DNA from: Flavobacteriales bacterium
GTDB lineage: Bacteria; Bacteroidota; Bacteroidia; Flavobacteriales_C; GCA-002722245
Length of the DNA stretch: 64,000 nucleotides
NCBI GenBank assembly: GCA_023251095.1
Contig: JAHEZL010000001.1
Location: forward strand, 195,871 to 259,870
Direction of reading: 5' to 3'
The position numbers and the translations under genes were made by a program. Below the pieces are notes generated by a model. It saw nothing but the letters and a program-made list of their open reading frames with translations, was not told the origin of the DNA and searched no databases. Shown piece by piece: positions 8,273 through 15,848 of this stretch; the first letter of the stretch is position 1; the number at the start of each line of letters is the position of its first letter.

Positions 8273-8785
8273 ATGAGGAAAATCCTTTTAATATCTGACA
8301 CTCACAGCTATCTTGATCCACGCATCAATAAACACATTGACGATTGTGATGAAGTATGGCATGCCGGAGATATTGGAAATATTGAACTCACCGATGGCAT
8401 CAAAACCAAAAAACCTTTGATTGCTGTTTATGGAAACATCGACGATAATATAGCGAGGGCAGAATTTAAACGCGATGAAATTTTTATGTGTGAAGACGTA
8501 AAAGTTTTCATCACTCATATAGGCGGCTATCCTCCCAACTACACCTCTGTATTGCTTCAGCGCATAAAGGAAATAAAACCTCAGTTGTTTATTTGCGGAC
8601 ACTCCCATATCCTCAAGGTGATGTACGACGAAAAACTATCTTGTTTGCATATGAATCCGGGAGCAATAGGCACTCATGGTTTCCATAAAGTACAAACAGC
8701 CCTTAAATTTGAAGTTGAAAAGGGTAAAATTCAAAACCTCCAGATCATTGAGCTGACAAGGCTTAGCGATAGCCCTCAGATGTAG
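8273..8785 (+). CDS. YfcE/MJ0936-type metallophosphoesterase
   Basis: A 170-residue single-domain calcineurin-like phosphoesterase. Metal-binding motifs are in order: SDTHSY (D9, H11), HAGDIGN (D33), YGNIDDN (about 54-60) and GHSH (about 118-121), then HMNPGAIG. The family hydrolyses phosphodiesters in vitro and the natural substrate is usually unknown. Length matches YfcE-like proteins. It is divergent from ndh with a 51-bp gap and is followed by the SirB1-like gene on the same strand after 78 bp, so cotranscription is possible. Confidence 0.92.
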   Translation: MRKILLISDTHSYLDPRINKHIDDCDEVWHAGDIGNIELTDGIKTKKPLIAVYGNIDDNIARAEFKRDEIFMCEDVKVFITHIGGYPPNYTSVLLQRIKEIKPQLFICGHSHILKVMYDEKLSCLHMNPGAIGTHGFHKVQTALKFEVEKGKIQNLQIIELTRLSDSPQM

Positions 8786-8863
8786 TTATACACATAGCAC
8801 CCTTAAATAAAAACCCATCCCTCATGTCGAAAACCATCCTTTATATATGATTTTTGAGAAGAA

Positions 8864-9784
8864 TTGAGTAACTTCTTACAAAGGAAACAGGTGATCGACA
8901 ACAACCAATTAAATGCCTTAATCAAATTACTGGATGATCCTGACGAGGACATCTACGGACAAATTGAAGGGCGTTTACTGGAGCTCGGTGCCGAAGTTAT
9001 TCCTTATCTGGAAAATGCCTGGGAAGACAGCGAGAACGAGGTCATTCAAACCCGAATTGAAAACATCATTCAAAAAATAAACTACGATGATGTTTGCAGA
9101 AAGCTGGTGAACTGGGCGCGTTTGGGCGGACAAAATTTACTCACGGGCGCTTTATTAATTGCCAAGTATCAGTTCCCTGAAATGGATGAGGAAAAGGTGA
9201 AAAACCACCTCAATCAACTGCGTCAGGATGTGTGGCTGGAGCTGAACGACAATCTTACTGCTTTGGAAAAAGTAAAAACCATGAACCATATTCTTTTTAA
9301 AGTTCATGGCTTCAATGGCAACAGAAAAAATTATCATTCGCCCAATAATTCCTATATCAACTGTGTGCTGGAAAGCAAAAAAGGGAACCCTTTATCCATC
9401 GGAATGATTTATATGATTATTGCTCAGGGCCTTGATATTCCTGTATATGGAGTTAATCTTCCCGAGCATTTCATTTTGGCTTATGAAGATGAATTGAAAC
9501 AATTTGCTACAACGTCCTCCGAAAACGAACAGGAAGGAATTCTTTTTTACATCAATCCTTTTTCCGGCGGATCTATCTTCGGAAAAAAAGAAATCAATAG
9601 CTACCTTGAGCAAATAGGCGTTAAAACAAAACGCTCGTATTTTGTGCCTTGTAACAACATTGATCTTATCATAAGAAATCTGAACAACCTTATTTTCAGT
9701 TATCAAAAAACAGGGAAAGAAGGAAAGGTAGATGAGATTAAGCATATTCTGGATTTGATCAGTTCTTATAAGACGGAGAAGTAA
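8864..9784 (+). CDS. SirB1/transglutaminase-like family protein
   Basis: A 306-residue protein beginning at a TTG; no ATG lies in frame between the upstream TGA (8855) and the conserved region, so TTG is the only reasonable start. The N-terminal third is helical and repeat-like (LIKLLDDPDEDIYGQIEGRLLELG). The core has the SirB1_N pattern: NYHSPNNSYINCVLESKKGNPLSIG, then GLDIPVYGVNLPEHFILAY. The fold is transglutaminase-related, but the usual catalytic Cys position reads Ser in GNPLS, as is common in this family. The biochemical role is not established. The Phe/Pro-His-Phe motif near the end of the core is conserved in relatives. Confidence 0.85.
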   Translation: MSNFLQRKQVIDNNQLNALIKLLDDPDEDIYGQIEGRLLELGAEVIPYLENAWEDSENEVIQTRIENIIQKINYDDVCRKLVNWARLGGQNLLTGALLIAKYQFPEMDEEKVKNHLNQLRQDVWLELNDNLTALEKVKTMNHILFKVHGFNGNRKNYHSPNNSYINCVLESKKGNPLSIGMIYMIIAQGLDIPVYGVNLPEHFILAYEDELKQFATTSSENEQEGILFYINPFSGGSIFGKKEINSYLEQIGVKTKRSYFVPCNNIDLIIRNLNNLIFSYQKTGKEGKVDEIKHILDLISSYKTEK

Positions 9785-9801
9785 AATCCCTCTTGCCACC
9801 A

Positions 9802-9932
9802 CACAGAATCCTCCGCACTCTCCCTTTTTCAAAGGGAGAAGCCCATACTCGTACATTTTCACAACACACTTTATGTAATGCCAGCTAACTAACTTCCTCC
9901 TTTAAAAAAGGAGGAGTGCGGAGAATTCTGTG
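9802..9932. repeat. Long palindromic intergenic element, copy B
   Basis: Arms of about 40 bp (9802-9841 and 9893-9932) form an imperfect inverted repeat; each contains an inner CTCC-T-run-GGAG palindrome. The spacer ends with ATGCCAGCTAACTAACT (9878-9894), 15 of 17 bases identical to the motif in the 6.8-kb element. It lies between the convergent SirB1-like and sucC genes and has no reading frame. Confidence 0.8.
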
Positions 9933-9967
9933 CGAGGGAAAGGAGGATTTCGTGAAAACGTAAAACA

Positions 9968-10001
9968 AAAAAGCCATCCCGATTTTCCGAGATGGCTTTT
10001 T
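9968..10001 (-). terminator. Terminator after sucC
   Basis: AAAAAGCCATC (9968-9978) pairs with GATGGCTTTTT (9991-10001) around a 12-nt loop, giving T-runs on both strands. It lies 17 bp beyond the sucC stop and can stop transcription from either side. Confidence 0.85.
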
Positions 10002-10017
10002 CTATCAACCTTTAATT

Positions 10018-11232
10018 TTATTTTCCTAAAACCTGTTTCACCTTATCAGCAGCTTCTTGTAAAAGAACTACCGAGTGAACGCTCAGTCCTGAATCTTCAA
10101 TTAATTTTTTAGCTTCAATGGCGTTGGTTCCTTGCAAACGAACAATGATAGGCACTTTCACCTCTCCAATGTTTTTGTAAGCATCAACGATACCTTGCGC
10201 AACTCTGTCGCAACGAACGATACCACCAAAGATATTTACCAGAATCGCTTTCACGTTCGGATCTTTCAAAATGATACGGAAAGCTTTTTCAACTCTCTCT
10301 GCATTTGCGGTTCCACCTACGTCTAAGAAGTTAGCCGGCTCACCACCAGATAATTTGATGATGTCCATAGTAGCCATCGCCAATCCGGCTCCGTTTACCA
10401 TGCAACCAACGTTACCATCTAATTTCACGTAGTTTAATCCGTGTTCTTTAGCTTCAACTTCAGTTGGATCTTCTTCTGTAACGTCTCTTAACAAAGCGTA
10501 ATCAGGATGTTTGAACAAAGCGTTGTCATCTAAACTTACTTTAGCATCAACAGCAATAATTTTATCATCAGATGTTTTCAATACAGGATTGATTTCAAAC
10601 ATGGAAGCATCGCAACCGATATATGCATTGTATAAAGCAGCAACAAACTTTGTCATTTCTTTATTCGCTTTACCTTCCAATCCTAAATTGAAAGCAATTT
10701 TTCTGGCTTGAAAACCTTGTAATCCCAAAGTAGGATCAATTTCTTCTTTGAAAATCAAATCAGGAGTGTTGTGCGCAACATCTTCAATAGACATACCACC
10801 TTCAGTAGAATAGATAATGATGTTTTTACCTTTTTCTCTATCTAAAAGAACACTCATGTAATATTCTTTCGGTTTGCTTTCGCCGGGATAATATACATCC
10901 TGAGCGATCAACACTTTATTTACTTTTTTACCTGTAGCGCTGGTTTGCAAAGTCACCAGATGCCCGCCTAAAATTGCTTTTGCTTTTTCAGGAACTTCAT
11001 CTAAGCTTTTTGCCAAAACAACACCTGAAGATCCTGTTTCAGTTACTTTTCCTTTACCACGGCCACCTGCATGGATTTGTGCTTTTACCACAAACCAGCC
11101 TGTACCTGTTTGTTCTTTTAATTTTTTAGCTGCCTCAGTCGCTCCTGCTGCTGAATCGGCTACAATACCTTCCTGTACTGCTACTCCGAAGCTTTTTAGA
11201 ATTGATTTCCCTTGGTATTCGTGTATGTTCAT
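10018..11232 (-). CDS. sucC: Succinyl-CoA synthetase beta subunit (ADP-forming)
   Basis: A 404-residue ATP-grasp protein starting MNIHEYQGKSILKSFGV, with IHAGGRGKGK (53-62) in the nucleotide-binding domain, FEINP motif in the middle, and the CoA-ligase domain from about 250 (NVGCMVNGAGLAMATMD, then FGGIVRCDRVAQGI). It forms succinyl-CoA or succinate with ATP as part of the citric acid cycle. The alpha subunit gene sucD is not adjacent: the gene is monocistronic between a terminator and its own promoter. Separate sucC and sucD loci are not rare in Bacteroidota. Confidence 0.97.
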   Translation of the reverse strand: MNIHEYQGKSILKSFGVAVQEGIVADSAAGATEAAKKLKEQTGTGWFVVKAQIHAGGRGKGKVTETGSSGVVLAKSLDEVPEKAKAILGGHLVTLQTSATGKKVNKVLIAQDVYYPGESKPKEYYMSVLLDREKGKNIIIYSTEGGMSIEDVAHNTPDLIFKEEIDPTLGLQGFQARKIAFNLGLEGKANKEMTKFVAALYNAYIGCDASMFEINPVLKTSDDKIIAVDAKVSLDDNALFKHPDYALLRDVTEEDPTEVEAKEHGLNYVKLDGNVGCMVNGAGLAMATMDIIKLSGGEPANFLDVGGTANAERVEKAFRIILKDPNVKAILVNIFGGIVRCDRVAQGIVDAYKNIGEVKVPIIVRLQGTNAIEAKKLIEDSGLSVHSVVLLQEAADKVKQVLGK

Positions 11233-11258
11233 TTGCTAGATTTTTTTTCTGTGAGCGG

Positions 11259-11287
11259 CTAATTTACATTTTTTTGGGAATAGTCAA
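11259..11287 (-). promoter_or_regulatory. Putative promoter of sucC
   Basis: On the minus strand TTG, an 18-nt spacer and TAAATTAG (one mismatch to TAnnTTTG). The predicted start lies about 20 nt before the sucC ATG. Confidence 0.5.
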
Positions 11288-11330
11288 TAAGGAATAGCCC
11301 ACTCTTCACAGATTTATTTATTTTTACTCC

Positions 11331-11981
11331 GTGATAGAAGTTAAAAACATCAGGAAATCTTATGGTACTCTGGAAGTACTGAAAGGCATCAATCTCAATA
11401 TCAGCAAAGGTGAAATTGTAAGTATTGTGGGTGCATCTGGTGCAGGAAAAACAACACTGTTACAGATTTTAGGCACTCTCGATAATGCTGATTCCGGACA
11501 ATTGTTCATCAACAACACAGAAGTATCTTCTCTGAAAGGAAAAAAAATAGCCAAATTCAGAAATCAGAACATCGGTTTCGTTTTTCAGTTCCATCATCTC
11601 TTGCCCGAATTTACTGCTTTGGAAAATGTTTGCATTCCTTATTATATAAGCAATGGGAATAAAAAAGAAGCGGAAGCAAAGGCAATGAAAATACTGGAAA
11701 TACTGGGGGTGGCTGCCAGAGCCAATCACAAACCAAATGAATTATCGGGAGGTGAACAACAACGTGTTGCGGTAGCAAGGGCTTTGATCAATGATCCTGC
11801 TATTGTGTTGGCCGACGAACCTTCAGGAAATCTAGATTCGGCAACAGCCAACAATCTGCATCAGTTGTTTTTCAAACTGAGAGATGAATTCAATCAAACT
11901 TTCGTGATTGTAACCCACAACGAGGAGCTCGCTGCAATGGCCGACAGGAAAATTGTAATGAGAGACGGAAATATAATTTAG
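11331..11981 (+). CDS. lolD: Lipoprotein-releasing ABC transporter ATPase LolD-like
   Basis: A 216-residue ABC ATPase with Walker A GASGAGKT (34-41), Q-loop in [18 protein letters not shown], signature LSGGEQQRV (138-146) and Walker B VLADEP (159-164). The Q-loop sequence and short length are typical of LolD/MacB-type subunits; LolD powers extraction of lipoproteins from the inner membrane. The permease LolC/E is not nearby. The start is a GTG, preceded by TATTTTTA (11319-11326), a possible -7 box so close that the message may be nearly leaderless. Other members of the same ATPase group (FtsE, MacB) cannot be fully excluded. Confidence 0.88.
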   Translation: MIEVKNIRKSYGTLEVLKGINLNISKGEIVSIVGASGAGKTTLLQILGTLDNADSGQLFINNTEVSSLKGKKIAKFRNQNIGFVFQFHHLLPEFTALENVCIPYYISNGNKKEAEAKAMKILEILGVAARANHKPNELSGGEQQRVAVARALINDPAIVLADEPSGNLDSATANNLHQLFFKLRDEFNQTFVIVTHNEELAAMADRKIVMRDGNII

Positions 11982-11982
11982 C

Positions 11983-12150
11983 TTATTGTTGCTGCATTTC
12001 CCTTACTTTTAAGAACTTTAATCCATCGAAATTATCTACTGCATCTAAAAGTTTCGCCAGCTCGTCGCGTTCCTGAACACTTTTTTCAGGTTTCATTAAA
12101 CTTTTGATTCTCGCTACAACTTTGTTGTATTCCTCAACTGATTTCAACAT
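11983..12150 (-). CDS. 55-residue protein resembling the N-terminus of HigA-type antitoxins
   Basis: A short frame on the minus strand from ATG at 12150 encodes MLKSVEEYNKVVARIKSLMK, then PEKSVQERDELAKLLDAVDNF, GLKFLKVREMQQQ and stop. The EY-x-x-x-ARI-x-x-LM pattern followed by E-x-x-EL-x-x-L-x-x-x-V/I-x-x-x-(E/D) resembles the N-terminal helices before the HTH in HigA-like antitoxins, but the HTH itself is absent. It sits 66 bp downstream of ygiQ on the same strand and its stop is one base from the lolD stop. No toxin gene is adjacent. It may be a free-standing small helical protein or a remnant; the clean frame, good codon use and convergent packing support it as a gene. Confidence 0.6.
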   Translation of the reverse strand: MLKSVEEYNKVVARIKSLMKPEKSVQERDELAKLLDAVDNFDGLKFLKVREMQQQ

Positions 12151-12216
12151 GGTTTTCAATTTTTAAATTGTGCCTGTTTAACTGTTTCTCCTACGGTTCG
12201 GTTACAAAAATCTTTA

Positions 12217-14142
12217 CTATTTTTTAAATTTCCTATACTTCGCCTCTTTTTCTCTCCTCTCTTTCAACCATTTAGGCGTATTGTCGATACTTTTGTGAGT
12301 CGGTTTTTGCTGATCTTCCACCAATACCTCAATCAAATCGGGCCTCTTCATCGCTTTCAATCGTTCCGTAATTTTTTTCTTGTTTTCATCTTTGTACCAA
12401 AAGAAAAATATATTCTGATCATTTTTATCATCCCTGGAAATTGCAGTTTGAACTTTCTGCAAAGTATAAGGATGATAGCCTGAATAATAAATTTCTGTTG
12501 CCACTGTCATTGGTGTTGGTGTAAAATCCTGTACCTGCTCCAGCTTAAATCCTAATTCTTTGGTTTCGGCAGCCAGTTCGGCCATGTCTTCTTCGGTAGT
12601 TCCGGGGTGACTTGAAATGAAATAAGGTATGAGCGGCTGATCCAATCCGTGTTTCTTATTTACCGCATCATAATTCTTTTTAAACTCCTTAAAATGCTTG
12701 AACGACGGCTTTCGCATGATTTTAAGCGTGTTTTCGGCAGTGTGCTCGGGAGCAACTTTTAAGCGACCGCTAATGTGGCGTGTCACCAGCTGATCCATAT
12801 ATTCATCAATACTATCGTCGCCATTTTTATTGTAGCCCTTGGTCAGCAAATCATAGCGTATTCCGCTACCCACAAAGGCCTTTTTTATCAACGGATGAGC
12901 GTCCACTTTTTTATACAGTTCGGTCATTGGCTTGTGACTCGTATCCAGATTAGAACAAATCACGGGATGAATACACGACGGACTTACACATCTTTCGCAA
13001 ATGGCTTCGTCGATGCCTTTCATCTTATACATATTGGCCGACGGACCGCCTAAATCACTAATATAACCTTTGAAATCAGGCATTTTAGTTACTTCTTCCA
13101 CTTCTTTCATAATAGAAGTCTCGGAGCGACTGGCAATGAATTTGCCCTGATGGGCCGAGATGGTACAGAAGCTGCAACCACCAAAACATCCGCGGTGCAT
13201 ATTCACCGAAAACTTAATCATGTCGTAAGCCGGTATCGGTCCGCGGGTTTTGTACTTAGGATGCGGCAAACGGGTGTAAGGCAAATCGAAGGTAGTATCC
13301 ATCTCCTTCTCCGTCATTGTTTTATAAGGCGGATTAATGAGCAAAGTCTTCTCTCCTATCTTTTGCAAAATGCGACGGGCATTCAATTTATTGGATTCCT
13401 GCTCTACTACTTTAAAGTTAGAAGAATAGGTTTTTTTATCGGCTAAACAAGCCTGATGCGAAGCCAGTTCCACATCCGTCCACCTTTTATTTTTTGGTAA
13501 TTCTTCTCCTTCAGGAATGATCACCGAAGTTTGAGGAACGGTTTTCAAAGATTCAAAAGGAACTCCTTTTTTCAATAAATCAATGATATTTCGCAAAGGC
13601 TGCTCTCCCATTCCATACACCAACAAATCGGCGCCGCTGCTCTCTAAAATGGAAGGCATGAGTTCATCTTTCCAGTAATCATAATGGGTGACTCTTCTCA
13701 AAGAAGCCTCGATTCCGCCAATCAACACCGGAACATCGGGAAATAGTTTTTTTAATATTTGAGTATAAACTGTTACTGCATAATCGGGGCGAAAGCCTGC
13801 TTCACCACCCGGTGTGTATGAATCTGAAGAACGTTTTCTTTTGCCTGCGGTGTAATGATTCACCATAGAATCCATACAACCGGCAGTTACTCCGAAAAAC
13901 AAACGGGGTTTACCCAGTTTTTGAAAATCCTGTAAATTATCTCTCCAGTTGGGCTGAGGAACAATGCCAACGCGCAATCCTTCACTTTCTATAATTCGTG
14001 CTATTACTGCCGTTCCAAAGGCAGGATGATCCACATAGGCATCTCCTGAAATGATGATAACATCCAGTTCTTCCCAATCCCTTTTCCGCATTTCTTTTTT
14101 TGAAATCGGCAACCAATCTGTTATCGGACGCAAGTCTTCCAT
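12217..14142 (-). CDS. ygiQ: YgiQ-family radical SAM protein
   Basis: A 641-residue protein with the YgiQ architecture: an N-terminal cobalamin-binding-like domain (VIISGDAYVDHPAFG) and a radical SAM domain with the CxxxCxxC iron-sulfur motif GCFGGCSFC near residues 317-324. Further cysteine motifs (CERCVSPSCIHPVIC) follow, and a C-terminal basic region ends the protein, where the family has a DUF3362-like part. The family is widespread and its reaction is unknown. Length matches relatives. It is transcribed alone or with the 55-residue gene downstream. Confidence 0.92.
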   Translation of the reverse strand: MEDLRPITDWLPISKKEMRKRDWEELDVIIISGDAYVDHPAFGTAVIARIIESEGLRVGIVPQPNWRDNLQDFQKLGKPRLFFGVTAGCMDSMVNHYTAGKRKRSSDSYTPGGEAGFRPDYAVTVYTQILKKLFPDVPVLIGGIEASLRRVTHYDYWKDELMPSILESSGADLLVYGMGEQPLRNIIDLLKKGVPFESLKTVPQTSVIIPEGEELPKNKRWTDVELASHQACLADKKTYSSNFKVVEQESNKLNARRILQKIGEKTLLINPPYKTMTEKEMDTTFDLPYTRLPHPKYKTRGPIPAYDMIKFSVNMHRGCFGGCSFCTISAHQGKFIASRSETSIMKEVEEVTKMPDFKGYISDLGGPSANMYKMKGIDEAICERCVSPSCIHPVICSNLDTSHKPMTELYKKVDAHPLIKKAFVGSGIRYDLLTKGYNKNGDDSIDEYMDQLVTRHISGRLKVAPEHTAENTLKIMRKPSFKHFKEFKKNYDAVNKKHGLDQPLIPYFISSHPGTTEEDMAELAAETKELGFKLEQVQDFTPTPMTVATEIYYSGYHPYTLQKVQTAISRDDKNDQNIFFFWYKDENKKKITERLKAMKRPDLIEVLVEDQQKPTHKSIDNTPKWLKERREKEAKYRKFKK

Positions 14143-14210
14143 GACCGCAAGTTACAAGTAAGAAGTAAATTTTCCTACTCACCCTATTTTAAGCAATAAA
14201 ACCTTAGGCT

Positions 14211-14240
14211 TTGTATTAACAAAAAAACTCGTTACTTTTA
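14211..14240 (+). promoter_or_regulatory. Putative promoter of the lipoprotein/sigma/anti-sigma operon
   Basis: TTG (14211-14213, within TTTG) is separated by 19 nt from TACTTTTA (14233-14240), one mismatch from TAnnTTTG. The start codon of the first gene lies 23 nt further on. Confidence 0.55.
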
Positions 14241-14263
14241 ATGCCTTACATACAAAACACACA

Positions 14264-14956
14264 TTGAGCCCTCGGTACCTAATTATTCTATTCTTATCCT
14301 CCTGCTTCCTGTTCGGATGCGTTGATGATTCAAAGGGTCCTAAAGAAGGCATTATCACCTACGACATCACTTATCCTAAGCCTGCAGCCGATCCTTTTGA
14401 TCAGCAAATGATGCCGGGTGAAATGACGATGAAGTTTAAAAACAACAAATCGGCTACCAAGCTTAATTTCGGAATGGGTTTTATTCAAATGACCTACCTT
14501 TCGGATAGCGAAAATAAATCCATTACCGAGCTGAATAAATTCATGGGTAAAAAAAGAGCTTTTGTTTCGTACGAAAAGGATTTGCCTTATTTATTAAAAG
14601 ATGTCCCTCCCTATACTGTTGAATTCATCAAACAAAAAGATACACTCATCGCCACATACAATTGTAAAAAAGCCATTGTTCATGTTAAAAGTGCTACTCC
14701 TTACGATTTTGTTGCGTACTACACAGAAGACATTCAGATCACCGAACCCAACTGGTGTACTCCCTTCAAAGAAATTAAAGGTGTGTTAATGGAATATCAG
14801 GTAGAACAATACAATATTATCATGCGCTTTACCGCAAAAACTGTGGAACTGATTGAACAGGATGATGCTGATTTCACAATGCCTGCCGATTTCAAACTGG
14901 TTTCTCAAAAAGATATGGATGACATCCATAGAATGATAAAAGAGATGAATGAATAA
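14264..14956 (+). CDS. Lipoprotein of unknown function, first gene of a sigma-factor operon
   Basis: A 230-residue protein with a lipoprotein signal (YLIILFLSSCFLFGC; lipobox LFGC, mature Cys19 followed by VDD). The start must be TTG: no ATG occurs in frame before residue 45 and a stop lies just upstream. The body begins with GIITYDITYPK and has beta-strand character reminiscent of the DUF4412/GLPGLI-type lipoproteins of Bacteroidota, but I cannot assign it firmly. Its last bases overlap the start of the ECF sigma gene, so it is cotranscribed. A cell-envelope sensor or output of that sigma system is a reasonable guess only. Confidence 0.75.
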   Translation: MSPRYLIILFLSSCFLFGCVDDSKGPKEGIITYDITYPKPAADPFDQQMMPGEMTMKFKNNKSATKLNFGMGFIQMTYLSDSENKSITELNKFMGKKRAFVSYEKDLPYLLKDVPPYTVEFIKQKDTLIATYNCKKAIVHVKSATPYDFVAYYTEDIQITEPNWCTPFKEIKGVLMEYQVEQYNIIMRFTAKTVELIEQDDADFTMPADFKLVSQKDMDDIHRMIKEMNE

Positions 14957-15539
14957 ATCATCATTCATGAACTCTTCTCCAAACGACATTATTTCCAACT
15001 GGGTCAATGAATATACCGATGAGCTTTTTCGCTATGCTCATTATAAAATCTCCGACAAAGAAGCTGCTGAAGATCTGGTTCAAAATACTTTTCTGGCGGC
15101 AGTCAGTTCCTTTGCTAATTTCAAAAACGAAAGCAGTCCGAAAACCTGGCTCTACTCCATTTTGAAAAACAAAATAATGGACTACCACCGTGCTAAATTC
15201 AGAAAGCCGGAATTCAGGGAAATTAAAACCGACAATGATGCTGTGTTAGATTTCTTTTTTGATAAAAATTACCATTGGAAAAAAGAAGTTTCCCCTGATG
15301 AATGGGACGATACAGAAGAATTACTCGATAGTGAAGATTTCAATGCAACTTTGAAATCATGCATGGATAAATTACCTTCAAAGTGGAATTCGGCCCTGCA
15401 GTTGAAATACATGGACGAAAAAGAGGGAAAAGAAATTTGTCAGGAACTGGATATAACTCCGACTAACTTCTGGCAGATCCTTCACCGCGCGAAATTACAA
15501 TTGAGAGAATGCATAGAAACCAATTGGTACAAGAAATAA
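14949..15539 (+). CDS. ECF-type RNA polymerase sigma factor
   Basis: A 196-residue sigma-70 family protein with region 2 (ELFRYAHYKISDKEAAEDLVQNTFLAA, then SPKTWLYSILKNKIMDYHR) and region 4 (SALQLKYMDEKEGKEICQELDITPTNFWQILHRAKLQLRECI). The linker between the regions is unusually long and acidic. It starts inside the end of the lipoprotein gene (8-bp overlap; a second ATG at 14967 is possible) and is followed two bases after its stop by a zinc-finger-type anti-sigma gene. This pairing marks a signal-controlled ECF sigma. Confidence 0.9.
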   Translation: MNKSSFMNSSPNDIISNWVNEYTDELFRYAHYKISDKEAAEDLVQNTFLAAVSSFANFKNESSPKTWLYSILKNKIMDYHRAKFRKPEFREIKTDNDAVLDFFFDKNYHWKKEVSPDEWDDTEELLDSEDFNATLKSCMDKLPSKWNSALQLKYMDEKEGKEICQELDITPTNFWQILHRAKLQLRECIETNWYKK

Positions 15540-15540
15540 A

Positions 15541-15813
15541 ATGAGTTGGCTGATTAAAATAATAGGAATCAATTGCAGAAATGTAACGGCTCTTTCAGAT
15601 AAGAAAGTTCATGTAGGACTCAATCCTATTGAACAAACCAAACTCACTTTTCACTTAATGGTGTGCGACGGCTGTCGCAATTACCTGAAACAGGCCCGTA
15701 TTTTAGATAAGATATTAAAAGAAAAACTATCGAAAATAAAAGCGTCCGACAACAACTCTTCCAATGAAGATTTGAAGTTGCGCATTATGCAACAGATCAA
15801 TAAAAAATCTTAG
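15541..15813 (+). CDS. Small zinc-finger anti-sigma factor
   Basis: A 90-residue protein with the anti-sigma zinc motif H-x3-C-x2-C (HLMVCDGCRNY) in its middle, preceded by an N-terminal helix and followed by a lysine-rich helix and no membrane segment. ZAS-type anti-sigma proteins bind ECF factors through the region around this motif. It starts immediately after the sigma gene. Lack of a transmembrane helix points to a cytoplasmic regulator. Function is inferred from motif and position. Confidence 0.8.
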   Translation: MSWLIKIIGINCRNVTALSDKKVHVGLNPIEQTKLTFHLMVCDGCRNYLKQARILDKILKEKLSKIKASDNNSSNEDLKLRIMQQINKKS

Positions 15814-15848
15814 TTTTGTTTCGCCTGATTAAATAAATTTACTTTATC

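Noticed and set aside
6823-9932. CRISPR array or insertion sequence
   Set aside because: Only palindromes are present: no regularly spaced repeats, cas genes or transposase.
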